From Zestomonas insulae (GTDB lineage: Bacteria > Pseudomonadota > Gammaproteobacteria > Pseudomonadales > Pseudomonadaceae): DNA of 64,000 bases. The DNA lies in assembly GCF_016901015.1 (NCBI RefSeq), contig NZ_JAFEUP010000005.1, forward strand, positions 486,658 through 550,657. The letters are read 5' to 3'. The notes below the pieces were generated by a model. The model had not been told where the DNA came from. It searched no databases and saw only the letters and a list, made by a program, of their open reading frames with translations. Within the stretch, counting starts at the first letter, position 1; every line of letters begins with the position of its first letter. Of this stretch, positions 56,411-64,000 are shown one piece after another. Made by a program: the position numbers and the translations under genes.

Positions 56411-57787
56411 ATGAGTAGCGGACGTATCGTTCAAATCATCGGCGCCGTGATCGACGTGGAGTTCCAGCGTGATCAGGTGCCGGCTATCTACGACGCCCTT
56501 AAAGTTCAAGGCGTTGAGACCACTCTGGAAGTTCAGCAGCAGCTGGGCGACGGCGTGGTACGTACCATCGCCATGGGTTCGACCGAAGGCCTGAAACGCG
56601 GTCTGGACGTCGCCAACACGGGCGCCGGCATCTCGGTACCGGTCGGTAAAGCGACCCTGGGCCGGATCATGGACGTGCTCGGCAACCCGATCGACGAAGC
56701 TGGTCCGATCGGCGAAGAAGAGCGTTGGACCATCCACCGCGAAGCTCCGTCGTTCGCCGATCAAGCCGGCGGCAACGAGCTGCTGGAAACCGGCATCAAG
56801 GTTATCGACCTGGTTTGCCCGTTCGCCAAGGGCGGTAAAGTCGGTCTGTTCGGTGGTGCCGGTGTCGGCAAGACCGTGAACATGATGGAACTGATCCGTA
56901 ACATCGCCATCGAGCACAGCGGTTATTCCGTGTTCGCTGGTGTGGGTGAGCGTACCCGTGAAGGGAACGACTTCTACCACGAGATGAAGGACTCCAACGT
57001 TCTCGACAAGGTAGCCCTGGTCTACGGTCAGATGAACGAGCCGCCAGGCAACCGTCTGCGCGTGGCGCTGACCGGCCTGACCATGGCCGAGAAGTTCCGT
57101 GACGAAGGTAACGACGTTCTGCTGTTCGTCGATAACATCTACCGTTACACCCTGGCCGGTACCGAAGTGTCCGCACTGCTCGGCCGTATGCCGTCCGCAG
57201 TGGGTTATCAGCCGACCCTGGCCGAGGAAATGGGCGCCCTGCAAGAGCGCATCACCTCCACCAAGACCGGTTCGATCACCTCGATCCAGGCCGTTTACGT
57301 TCCTGCGGACGACCTGACCGACCCGTCGCCGGCGACCACCTTCGCCCACTTGGACGCCACCGTCGTTCTGTCCCGTGACATCGCCTCGCTGGGTATCTAC
57401 CCGGCCGTTGATCCGCTGGACTCGACTTCTCGCCAGCTCGATCCGCTGGTGATCGGCCAGGAGCACTACGACACCGCGCGCGGCGTCCAGTACGTGCTGC
57501 AGCGCTACAAAGAGCTGAAAGACATCATTGCGATCCTCGGTATGGACGAACTGTCCGAGACCGACAAGCAACTGGTATCCCGTGCTCGTAAGATCCAGCG
57601 CTTCCTGTCCCAGCCGTTCTTCGTGGCCGAAGTCTTCACCGGTTCGCCGGGCAAGTACGTGTCGCTGAAAGACACCATTGCTGGCTTCAAGGGCATTCTC
57701 AACGGTGACTACGACCACCTGCCGGAGCAGGCGTTCTACATGGTCGGCAGCATCGACGAAGCGATCGAGAAAGCCAAGAAACTGTAA
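56411..57787 (+). CDS. atpD: ATP synthase F1 subunit beta
   Basis: The catalytic subunit of F1, 458 residues. The Walker A is GGAGVGKTVNMMELIRN, the catalytic glutamate lies in GVGERTREGNDFYHEM, the Walker B is VLLFVDNIYRYTLAG, and DPLDSTSRQLDP is conserved. It is followed by a hairpin and atpC. Confidence 0.98.
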   Translation: MSSGRIVQIIGAVIDVEFQRDQVPAIYDALKVQGVETTLEVQQQLGDGVVRTIAMGSTEGLKRGLDVANTGAGISVPVGKATLGRIMDVLGNPIDEAGPIGEEERWTIHREAPSFADQAGGNELLETGIKVIDLVCPFAKGGKVGLFGGAGVGKTVNMMELIRNIAIEHSGYSVFAGVGERTREGNDFYHEMKDSNVLDKVALVYGQMNEPPGNRLRVALTGLTMAEKFRDEGNDVLLFVDNIYRYTLAGTEVSALLGRMPSAVGYQPTLAEEMGALQERITSTKTGSITSIQAVYVPADDLTDPSPATTFAHLDATVVLSRDIASLGIYPAVDPLDSTSRQLDPLVIGQEHYDTARGVQYVLQRYKELKDIIAILGMDELSETDKQLVSRARKIQRFLSQPFFVAEVFTGSPGKYVSLKDTIAGFKGILNGDYDHLPEQAFYMVGSIDEAIEKAKKL

Positions 57788-57830
57788 TCCACCTGGCGCC
57801 CGGCAACGGGCGCTGATGTGAGGCAAGCGT

Positions 57831-58256
57831 ATGGCTATAACAGTCCATTGCGACATCGTCAGCGCGGAAGGCGAGATCTTTTCCGGTCTGGTGGAGATGG
57901 TTATCGCGCACGGCAACCTCGGCGATATGGGTATCGCGCCGGGTCACGCGCCGCTGATCACCGACCTCAAGCCGGGTCCGATTCGCCTGATCAAGCAGGG
58001 TGGCGAAGCCGAGGTGTTCTACATCTCTGGTGGTTTCCTGGAAGTGCAGCCGAACATGGTCAAGGTCCTGGCCGACACCGTGCAACGTGCCGGCGACCTC
58101 GACGAGGCCGCTGCTCAGGAAGCACTCAAGCAAGCTGAGAAGGCCCTGCACAGCAAAGGTGCCGAGTTCGACTACGGCGCTGCCGCCGGCCGTCTGGCCG
58201 AGGCAACCGCTCAGTTGCGCACCATTCAGCAGGTCCGCAAGAAGTTCGGCGGCTAA
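57831..58256 (+). CDS. atpC: ATP synthase F1 subunit epsilon
   Basis: The 141-residue regulatory subunit of the central stalk. The N-terminal beta-sandwich (VHCDIVSAEGEIFSGLVEMVIAHG, LGDMGIAPGHAPLITDLKPG) is followed by a two-helix C-terminus (about 90-138) that can inhibit ATP hydrolysis. It is the last gene of the operon. Confidence 0.97.
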   Translation: MAITVHCDIVSAEGEIFSGLVEMVIAHGNLGDMGIAPGHAPLITDLKPGPIRLIKQGGEAEVFYISGGFLEVQPNMVKVLADTVQRAGDLDEAAAQEALKQAEKALHSKGAEFDYGAAAGRLAEATAQLRTIQQVRKKFGG

Positions 58257-58282
58257 GCCGGCGACTTCATCGCGATCGAGTA

Positions 58283-58308
58283 AAAGGGTAGCCTTGGCTA
58301 CCCTTTTT
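58283..58308 (+). terminator. Rho-independent terminator of the atp operon
   Basis: An AAAGGGTAGCC-type stem paired with GGCTACCC through a very short loop, followed by TTTTT, 30 bp past atpC. Confidence 0.92.
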
Positions 58309-58376
58309 CTTTTCCGCCGTTTTCACGGCGCGGCGCTCAATCCGTCGCCCGTGCCATCGTTCTAGGATCCTTCGCC

Positions 58377-59741
58377 ATGTCCCTCGATATCGTCATCCTC
58401 GCCGCCGGCCAAGGTACCCGCATGCGTTCCGCGCTGCCCAAGGTGCTACACCCGGTGGCCGGCAAGTCCATGCTCGGTCACGTCATCGATACCGCACGGG
58501 CGCTGCAGCCGCAGGGTATCCACGTAGTGATCGGCCACGGCGCCGAGCAGGTGCGCGAGCGGCTGGCGGCGGACGACCTGCAGTTCGTGCTGCAGGCCGA
58601 GCAGCTCGGCACCGGTCATGCGGTCGCCCAGGCGCTGCCAGGGCTGAGCGCCGAGCAGGTGCTGATCCTCTACGGCGACGTACCGCTGATCGAGACCGCC
58701 ACGCTGGAACGCCTGCTGGCCAAGGCCGGCAGCCAGCAACTGGCGCTGCTCACCGTCGAGCTGCCGGACCCGACCGGCTACGGGCGCATCCTGCGCGATG
58801 CCGCCGGGCAGGTCACCGCGATCGTCGAGCACAAGGACGCCACGACCGAGCAGCGCGCCGTGCGCGAGGGCAACACCGGCATTCTCGCCGTGCCGCGCGC
58901 GCGTCTGACCGACTGGCTGGGCCGCCTGAAGAACGACAACGCGCAGGGCGAGTACTACCTGACCGACGTGATCGCCATGGCGGTCGCCGACGGCCTGGTG
59001 GTCGCCACCGAGCAGCCGCAGGGGCCAATGGAAGTGCAGGGCGCCAACGACCGTATCCAGCTCGCCGAACTGGAGCGCCACTACCAGTGGCGCGCCGGCC
59101 GCCAGCTGATGGCCCAGGGCGTGACCCTGCGCGATCCGGCGCGCTTCGATGTGCGCGGCGAAGTGACGGTTGGCCGCGACGTGCTGATCGACATCAACGT
59201 GATCCTCGAGGGGCGCGTGGTGATCGAGGACAACGTGGAGATCGGCGCCAACTGCGTGATCAAGAACAGCACCCTGCGGCGTGGCGCGGTGGTCAAGGCC
59301 AACAGCCACCTGGAAGGCGCCGAGCTCGGCGAGGGTGCCGATTGCGGTCCGTTCGCCCGCCTGCGCCCCGGCGCAGTGCTCGGCGCCAAGGCGCACGTCG
59401 GCAACTTCGTCGAACTGAAAAACGCGGTGCTCGGCGAGGGCGCCAAGGCTGGCCACCTGAGCTACCTGGGCGATGCCGAGATCGGCGCGCGGACCAACAT
59501 CGGCGCCGGCACCATCACCTGCAACTACGACGGCGCCAACAAGCACCGCACGGTGATGGGCGAGGACGTGTTCATCGGTTCCAACAGCTCGCTGGTTGCG
59601 CCGCTGACCCTTGGCGCCGGAGTGACCACCGGGGCCGGCTCGGTGATCACCCAGGACGTTCCCGCCGCGGCGCTGGCGGTGGGGCGCGCCAAACAGCGCA
59701 ACATCGACGGCTGGAAGCGGCCGGAGAAGCTCAAGAAGTGA
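58377..59741 (+). CDS. glmU: Bifunctional GlcNAc-1-P uridyltransferase / GlcN-1-P acetyltransferase
   Basis: Makes UDP-GlcNAc for peptidoglycan and LPS. The 454 residues comprise an N-terminal pyrophosphorylase domain (LAAGQGTRMRSALPKVLHPVAGK, LYGDVPLI, EGNTGI) and a C-terminal left-handed beta-helix acetyltransferase. The latter has hexapeptide repeats (about 250-440) with GHLSYLGDAEIG and NIGAGTITCNYDG. It works with GlmS two genes downstream. Confidence 0.98.
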   Translation: MSLDIVILAAGQGTRMRSALPKVLHPVAGKSMLGHVIDTARALQPQGIHVVIGHGAEQVRERLAADDLQFVLQAEQLGTGHAVAQALPGLSAEQVLILYGDVPLIETATLERLLAKAGSQQLALLTVELPDPTGYGRILRDAAGQVTAIVEHKDATTEQRAVREGNTGILAVPRARLTDWLGRLKNDNAQGEYYLTDVIAMAVADGLVVATEQPQGPMEVQGANDRIQLAELERHYQWRAGRQLMAQGVTLRDPARFDVRGEVTVGRDVLIDINVILEGRVVIEDNVEIGANCVIKNSTLRRGAVVKANSHLEGAELGEGADCGPFARLRPGAVLGAKAHVGNFVELKNAVLGEGAKAGHLSYLGDAEIGARTNIGAGTITCNYDGANKHRTVMGEDVFIGSNSSLVAPLTLGAGVTTGAGSVITQDVPAAALAVGRAKQRNIDGWKRPEKLKK

Positions 59742-59744
59742 AAC

Positions 59745-59769
59745 AAGGCGGCCGTAGGGCCGCCTTTTT
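59745..59769 (+). terminator. Rho-independent terminator of glmU
   Basis: AAGGCGGCC-GTAG-GGCCGCCTT followed by TTT, 3 bp after the glmU stop. Confidence 0.92.
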
Positions 59770-59842
59770 CATGCGCGAGACTTGACGGCAGGCGGCTACA
59801 GGTTTTGAATTGCGCTACTAAGTTTCGAATCGAAAGATTTAG

Positions 59843-60607
59843 ATGACCAAACGCAACACCCCACAGCGCCGTCACGCCGTACTCGCCCTGCTGGGCGAGC
59901 AGGGCGAGGTTAGCGTCGATGCACTGGCCAAGCGCTTCAGCACCTCGGAAGTTACGATTCGAAAGGATCTCGCCGAGCTGGAGAAGAACGGCCTGCTGCT
60001 GCGCCGCTATGGCGGCGCAGTGTCGATGCCCCAGGAGCTGATCGGCGACGCCAGCCAGCCGGTCTCGCCGTACAAGCAGGCGATTGCCCGCGCCGCGGTG
60101 GGGCTGATCCGCGAGCACGCGCGGATCATCATCGACAGCGGCAGCACCACCGCAGCGATGATCGCCGAGCTCGGTTTCAAGCCTGGCCTGGTGGTGATGA
60201 CCAACTCGCTGAATGTCGCCAAGGCCCTCAGTGATCTGGAGCACGAGCCGGTGCTGCTGATGACCGGCGGCACTTGGGACCCGCATTCGGAGTCCTTCCA
60301 GGGCCAGGTCGCCGAGCAGGTGCTGCGCTCCTATGATTTCGACCAATTGTTCATTGGCGCCGACGGCATCGACCCGCAGCGCGGCACCACCACCTTCAAC
60401 GAGCTGCTCGGCTTGTCGCGGGTGATGGCCGAGGTGGCGCGCGAAGTCATCGTGATGGTCGAGGCCGACAAGTTCGGCCGGCGGATTCCCAACCTCGAGC
60501 TGCCGTGGAGCAGCGTACACACCCTGATTACCGACGAGCGCCTGTCCCCAGAGTGGCGCCACCAGATCCAGGCGCGCGGCATCAAGCTGATGTGCGTCGC
60601 CGCCTGA
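59843..60607 (+). CDS. glmR: DeoR-family regulator, GlmR-type
   Basis: A 254-residue DeoR repressor. The N-terminal winged helix is RRHAVLALLGEQGEVSVDALAKRFSTSEVTIRKDLAELEKNGLLLRRYGGA, followed by a sugar-phosphate-binding DeoR effector domain (IIDSGSTTAAMIAEL, GTWDPHSESFQG, FIGADGIDPQRG). Its place between glmU and glmS indicates control of amino-sugar synthesis. glmS follows after 19 bp. Confidence 0.92.
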   Translation: MTKRNTPQRRHAVLALLGEQGEVSVDALAKRFSTSEVTIRKDLAELEKNGLLLRRYGGAVSMPQELIGDASQPVSPYKQAIARAAVGLIREHARIIIDSGSTTAAMIAELGFKPGLVVMTNSLNVAKALSDLEHEPVLLMTGGTWDPHSESFQGQVAEQVLRSYDFDQLFIGADGIDPQRGTTTFNELLGLSRVMAEVAREVIVMVEADKFGRRIPNLELPWSSVHTLITDERLSPEWRHQIQARGIKLMCVAA

Positions 60608-60626
60608 AGCGAAAGGAGAAGACACT

Positions 60627-62462
60627 ATGTGCGGCATCGTGGGCGCTATCGCCGAACGCAACATCACCGCAATCCTCGTCGAAGGCCTCAAGCGCCTGGA
60701 ATACCGCGGCTACGACAGCGCCGGCCTGGCGGTGTTCAGCAGCGCCGGCGCGCTTGAGCGACGCCGCCGGGTCGGCAAGGTCAGCGAGCTGGAGCGCGCC
60801 CTCGACGGCGAACCGCTGGCGGGCCGCCTGGGCATCGCCCACACCCGCTGGGCCACGCATGGCGCGCCGAGCGAGCGCAACGCCCACCCGCATTTCTCCG
60901 GCAGCGACCTGGCGGTGGTGCACAACGGCATCATCGAGAACCACGAGGAGCTGCGCAGCCGCCTCAAGGGCCTCGGCTACGTGTTCAGCTCGGACACCGA
61001 CACCGAAGTGATCGTCCACCTGCTCGATCACAAGCTGCGCGACGTCGGCGACCTGACCAGCGCGCTCAAGGCTACGGTGGCCGAGCTGCACGGCGCCTAC
61101 GGCCTGGCGGTGATCAGCGCCAAGCAACCGGATCGCCTGCTCGCCGCGCGCAGCGGCAGCCCGCTGGTGATCGGCTTCGGCCACGGCGAGAATTTCCTCG
61201 CCTCCGACCAGCTCGCCCTGCGCCAGGTCACCGACCAGTTCATGTACCTGGAGGAGGGCGATATCGCCGAAATCCGCCGCGACAGCGTGCAGATCTGGGA
61301 TGCCAGCGGCCGCCCGGTGCAGCGTGAACAGGTGCAGTACCACGAAGGCGCGGAAGCCGCCGACAAGGGCGAGTTCCGCCATTTCATGCTGAAGGAAATC
61401 CACGAGCAGCCGAGCGTGGTACAGCGCACCCTGGAAGGCCGTCTCGGCCAGCAGCAGGTGCAGGTCGAGGCCTTCGGCCCGCAGGCGGCTGCGCTGTTCG
61501 CCCAAGTGCGCAACGTGCAGATCGTCGCCTGCGGCACCAGCTATCACGCCGGCATGGTCGCCCGTTACTGGCTCGAGGAGTTCGCCGGGCTGCCCTGCCA
61601 GGTTGAAGTGGCCAGCGAGTTCCGCTACCGCAAGGTGGTGGTGCAGCCGGACACCCTGTTCGTCAGCATCTCGCAGTCCGGCGAGACCGCCGACACCCTG
61701 GCGGCGCTGCGCAACGGCAAGCAGCTCGGCTACCTGGCCAGCCTGGCGCTGTGCAACGTCGGCATCAGCTCGCTGGTGCGCGAGTCCGACCTGACCCTGC
61801 TGACCCAGGCCGGTCCGGAAATCGGCGTGGCCTCGACCAAGGCGTTCACCACCCAGCTGGTCGGCCTGATGCTGCTGACCCTGGCCCTCGGCCGCGCGCG
61901 TGGCAGCCTCGACCCGGCGGTCGAGGCCGAGCTGGTCGACGAGCTGCGCCGCCTGCCGGCGCGCCTTGGCGAGGCACTGGCGCTGGACAAGACCGTGGAG
62001 AAGGTCGCCGAGTTGTTCGCCGAGAAGCACCACACGCTGTTCCTCGGCCGCGGCGCGCAGTACCCGGTGGCCATGGAAGGTGCGCTGAAGCTCAAGGAAA
62101 TCTCCTACATCCACGCCGAGGCTTACCCGGCCGGCGAGCTCAAGCACGGCCCGCTGGCGCTGGTCGACAACGACATGCCGGTGGTCACCGTGGCGCCGAA
62201 CAACGAGCTGCTCGAGAAGCTCAAGTCCAACCTGCAGGAAGTCCGTGCCCGCGGTGGCGAGTTGGTGGTGTTCGCCGACCGCGACGCCGGCCTGGAGAAC
62301 GGCGACGGCACGCACGTGGTGCACGTGCCGCACATCATCGACGCGCTGGCGCCGATCCTCTACACCGTGCCGCTGCAGTTGCTGTCCTACTACGTCGCGG
62401 TGCTCAAGGGCACCGACGTCGACCAGCCGCGCAATCTGGCCAAGTCGGTGACCGTCGAATAA
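60627..62462 (+). CDS. glmS: Glucosamine--fructose-6-phosphate aminotransferase
   Basis: Makes glucosamine-6-phosphate from fructose-6-phosphate and glutamine. The 611 residues contain the N-terminal nucleophile Cys2 (MCGIVGAI) of the glutaminase domain and two SIS isomerase domains (CGTSYHAGMVARYWLE, SISQSGETADTLAALR, LKEISYIHAEAYPAGELKHGP). It ends in the invariant NLAKSVTVE. AAAGGAG lies upstream of the ATG. Its last codons form the target recognised by TnsD of Tn7-type transposons. Confidence 0.98.
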   Translation: MCGIVGAIAERNITAILVEGLKRLEYRGYDSAGLAVFSSAGALERRRRVGKVSELERALDGEPLAGRLGIAHTRWATHGAPSERNAHPHFSGSDLAVVHNGIIENHEELRSRLKGLGYVFSSDTDTEVIVHLLDHKLRDVGDLTSALKATVAELHGAYGLAVISAKQPDRLLAARSGSPLVIGFGHGENFLASDQLALRQVTDQFMYLEEGDIAEIRRDSVQIWDASGRPVQREQVQYHEGAEAADKGEFRHFMLKEIHEQPSVVQRTLEGRLGQQQVQVEAFGPQAAALFAQVRNVQIVACGTSYHAGMVARYWLEEFAGLPCQVEVASEFRYRKVVVQPDTLFVSISQSGETADTLAALRNGKQLGYLASLALCNVGISSLVRESDLTLLTQAGPEIGVASTKAFTTQLVGLMLLTLALGRARGSLDPAVEAELVDELRRLPARLGEALALDKTVEKVAELFAEKHHTLFLGRGAQYPVAMEGALKLKEISYIHAEAYPAGELKHGPLALVDNDMPVVTVAPNNELLEKLKSNLQEVRARGGELVVFADRDAGLENGDGTHVVHVPHIIDALAPILYTVPLQLLSYYVAVLKGTDVDQPRNLAKSVTVE

Positions 62463-62486
62463 GCCACTCCCAGCGCCGCGCTCGCT
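62430..62486 (+). other. attTn7 target (glmS 3' end), apparently occupied
   Basis: The 3' coding end of glmS (encoding DQPRNLAKSVTVE) is the conserved TnsD-binding site. The next feature begins 25 bp after the stop codon, the known Tn7 insertion point. The last five bases, TCGCT (62482-62486), would be one copy of the target duplication. Confidence 0.6.
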
Positions 62487-62532
62487 TGGTTTTAGACAAT
62501 AAAAACTGTCGCGAAACAATAAAAACTGTCGC
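62487..62532 (+). mobile_element. Candidate Tn7-like transposon end with TnsB-type repeats
   Basis: The segment starts TGGTTTTA followed by GACAATAAA, the same 8-bp offset and the same 9-mer that I recall in the right end of Tn7. The direct repeats ACAATAAAAACTGTCGC at 62496-62512 and 62516-62532, 20 bp apart, resemble tandem TnsB-binding sites. The terminal trinucleotide is TGG rather than TGT, so the exact end needs checking against the far end. Confidence 0.55.
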
Positions 62533-62541
62533 AACCGCATA

Positions 62542-62559
62542 GGAGGGCCTCGGCCCTCC
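62542..62559 (+). terminator. Hairpin between the transposon end and tniQ
   Basis: GGAGGGCC and GGCCCTCC form a perfect stem, followed by CAAAG and no T-run. It could stop glmS transcription entering the element. Confidence 0.4.
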
Positions 62560-62625
62560 CAAAGCCGATCGGCTGGATGCTTGACGGTCCATCTGTCCGT
62601 ACAGCCAACTTCTATATTGAAACCA

Positions 62626-63750
62626 ATGCTGACGACTATTCAGCCGGAAGAGTCGATCTCTTCGTTTTTAGCTCGAAACATCCTATTGAATTCGGATTCT
62701 GTAACCCGCCCAAAACTTGAACGAATATATAAATCAACTATTCGTTCGGAGGAGTTGAAGTTGGTTTGCTCCGCTTTGGGATGGTTTGGATGTTATGGAT
62801 TCAATCGTATGGTTCACAATCATACTTCGTATCCCAAGAATTCATTATTCAAAAGCAGGCAGGACATTTCATACTCACAGGAAGAGTATTTCTCGAATGG
62901 CTTTGTCTATAGCACTGGCAGTGAGTGTGCATCGTATTGTCCGAAGTGTGCGTTAGAGGATGTAGATAGAGTTGGGTTCTCTTACTGGCGTAGAACTAAA
63001 TGCGCTAGCATAAATATATGCGTTAAGCATAATGTTGTTATGCGGAGGAATTGCCCATTCTGTGGGAAATTATTCTCCTACGAGGGGCATGATCTTGATG
63101 TCATGTGGAACGGGTGTGATGGTCGGCACCTAAGCCAAGCTAGCGCAATACCAAACACTAATGAGTTTGAGTATAAGAAAGCGAAATTTATTAATGACGC
63201 TTTTGGATGTGAGTATGTTGTTTGTATCGAGGCGGCCCTATTAGCTATCAATGCCAAATACATATCTGATCGCGAAATTACAAGGCTTGGGGCAAGGTCT
63301 CCTAGTCAGTTCCGTAGCGATATGCGTCACGCTATCGAAAAGTTAAGCACTTGGAGGGATCACAATAATGGTGCTTTCTTAGGAGTGCATTCTTCTTTGG
63401 TTTGGATGTATGCACCGTTGTTGTACGATGATTTTAGCGATTTCATTAAAGATATAAGGCCATCAATAATGGCATTCAGAGACGTTAAATCGTTATGGGC
63501 TGCCTATCGATCTGGCGGCAGAGAGTCTGCTGAATATATAGAAGAAGATTATCAGACTGGTGTTGGTTTATGGTCTTGTCCATACCAATCCGATCTTGCC
63601 CCATTGTGGCGCACTGCCCTAGAGGCTCGGAAAAATAAGATTTATCCCTGCTGTAACCTAGAAGCCAATTCGGGCGCAACTAGCAGGTCGGCTAGGCATG
63701 TTTCGAGACCTCCGCCCAGTGTCCCTCTGATTCGGGGCTGTGATTGGTAA
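62626..63750 (+). CDS. tniQ: TniQ/TnsD-family transposition target-selection protein, C-terminally truncated
   Basis: The TniQ fold is recognisable in 374 residues. The N-terminus is QPEESISSFLARN. The zinc-binding centre runs CASYCPKCALEDVDRVGFSYW, then INICVKHNVVMRRNCPFCGK. A TnsD-like helical stretch, DHNNGAFLGVHSSLVWMYAPLLY, lies near 245-265. Such proteins bind attTn7 and recruit TnsC. TnsD is about 500 residues, so this copy lacks part of the C-terminus; the last 30 residues (SGATSRSARHVSRPPP) look unrelated and the DNA there becomes GC-richer. The gene is much AT-richer than its neighbours, a sign of transfer. The ATG at 62626 is preferred to a TTG at 62581. Confidence 0.8.
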   Translation: MLTTIQPEESISSFLARNILLNSDSVTRPKLERIYKSTIRSEELKLVCSALGWFGCYGFNRMVHNHTSYPKNSLFKSRQDISYSQEEYFSNGFVYSTGSECASYCPKCALEDVDRVGFSYWRRTKCASINICVKHNVVMRRNCPFCGKLFSYEGHDLDVMWNGCDGRHLSQASAIPNTNEFEYKKAKFINDAFGCEYVVCIEAALLAINAKYISDREITRLGARSPSQFRSDMRHAIEKLSTWRDHNNGAFLGVHSSLVWMYAPLLYDDFSDFIKDIRPSIMAFRDVKSLWAAYRSGGRESAEYIEEDYQTGVGLWSCPYQSDLAPLWRTALEARKNKIYPCCNLEANSGATSRSARHVSRPPPSVPLIRGCDW

Positions 63751-63877
63751 AATCGTGCTGCAGGTGTGAAGGCGACAGGCCTCTCTGATCACGTTGAATC
63801 TTAACTGAGCCTATCGCCTCTTAAATTTTGCTAGTAAAGTCTTCGGACCCTCATTTTCTTTCACAGAAAAGGCTATT
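63751..63877. other. Non-coding segment between tniQ and the insertion sequence
   Basis: No credible gene is visible. It contains an inverted repeat, AGGCGACAGGC (63770-63780) with GCCTATCGCCT (63809-63819), one mismatch and a 28-nt loop, followed by an AT-rich run. It may be a transcription terminator or a remnant of another element's end. Confidence 0.4.
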
Positions 63878-64000
63878 TGAATCGCCCCGGCTTTCCTAGA
63901 CACTCTCCAAGCTTTGGAAATAGCGCTTTTCAAACTCCACTGGCGATAGCTGCATAGCGCTGCTGTGCCGGCGTTTGGGGTTATAAAACATCTCGATGTA
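63878..64000 (-). mobile_element. Edge of an IS3-family insertion sequence (continues beyond the window)
   Basis: The sequence TGAATCGCCCCGG at 63878 has the form of an IS3-family terminal inverted repeat and lies 18 bp from the transposase stop. The rest of the element is outside the window, so its completeness and target duplication cannot be judged. Confidence 0.7.
63896..64000 (-). CDS. IS3-family transposase OrfB, C-terminal fragment
   Basis: The last 34 codons of a minus-strand gene read YIEMFYNPKRRHSSAMQLS, then PVEFEKRYFQSLESV and a TAG stop (63896-63898). The YIxxFYNxxRRHS...LSPxEFE signature is the end of the DDE integrase domain of IS3-family OrfB. The gene is cut by the window edge. 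Confidence 0.85.
   Translation of the reverse strand, partial: YIEMFYNPKRRHSSAMQLSPVEFEKRYFQSLESV

Noticed and set aside
60608..60626. A glmS ribozyme upstream of glmS
   Set aside because: Only 19 bp separate glmR from glmS, filled by the Shine-Dalgarno. The ribozyme belongs to Gram-positive bacteria and there is no room for it here.
62496..62532. A CRISPR array, suggested by two near-identical 17-bp repeats
   Set aside because: There are only two copies with a 3-bp separation and no spacer-sized intervals. TnsB-type transposase-binding repeats explain them better.
62507..62532. Transposon tip placed at the first TGT (62507) rather than 62487
   Set aside because: This would put the insertion 45 bp from the glmS stop and leave one repeat outside the element. 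The 25-bp distance and the Tn7-like offset both favour 62487, though TGG is not the usual terminal triplet.

Overview
The window is chromosomal DNA of a high-GC Pseudomonas (Gammaproteobacteria). The gene order from trpI-trpBA through aroE, hemF, qor, tsaC, dprA, def-fmt-rsmB-trkA, glyQS, gmhB-plsC, gyrB-recF-dnaN-dnaA, rpmH-rnpA-yidD-yidC-mnmE, mnmG-rsmG-parAB, the atp operon and glmU-glmR-glmS is the one known around the replication origin of Pseudomonas. TrpI, DnaA and RnpA also read as Pseudomonas proteins.

Layout. 1-6.6 kb: an iron-uptake and surface-signalling module with two STN-type TonB-dependent receptors flanking a FecI sigma factor and a FecR regulator. 6.6-9.8 kb: trpI divergent from trpBA. 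9.9-18.6 kb: an accessory block holding a MASE1-GGDEF diguanylate cyclase, an SDR dehydrogenase, a dkgB-like aldo-keto reductase divergent from a LysR regulator, a puuB-puuR-puuA-like gamma-glutamyl-polyamine catabolic cluster, and a PBP7-type endopeptidase. 18.7-31 kb: housekeeping genes (aroE, hemF, qor, tsaC, dprA, a LysM protein, def, fmt, rsmB, trkA, small TPR and PilZ proteins, an LpxL-family acyltransferase, tag). 31-35.7 kb: glyQS, gmhB, plsC and a small unknown gene. 35.8-42 kb: gyrB, recF, dnaN and dnaA on the minus strand. 42-51 kb: the origin region and rpmH, rnpA, yidD, yidC, mnmE, mnmG, rsmG, parA, parB. 51-58.3 kb: the complete F1Fo ATP synthase operon. 58.4-62.5 kb: glmU, glmR and glmS.

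The origin region contains two similar modules about 4.3 kb apart, one between dnaA and rpmH and one between mnmE and mnmG. Each has perfect DnaA boxes, the sequence TCCACAGAAAG, and an AT-rich tract carrying CATTCTCTT at nearly the same distance (54 and 56 bp). Two parS-type sites lie in recF and are presumably bound by the ParB encoded at 50.2 kb.

After glmS the base composition drops sharply. Starting 25 bp after the glmS stop there is what looks like a Tn7-like transposon end: GACAATAAA preceded by 8 bp, with two 17-bp direct repeats. A truncated TniQ/TnsD-family target-selection gene follows, and then the edge of an IS3-family insertion sequence that runs off the window. The attTn7 site therefore appears to be occupied, with tniQ unusually placed next to the end. 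Three kinds of short palindromic intergenic repeat are also present: one copied at trpI/trpB and at aroE/hemF, one overlapping the puuA stop codon, and one between puuR and puuA. No tRNA, rRNA or CRISPR array was seen.
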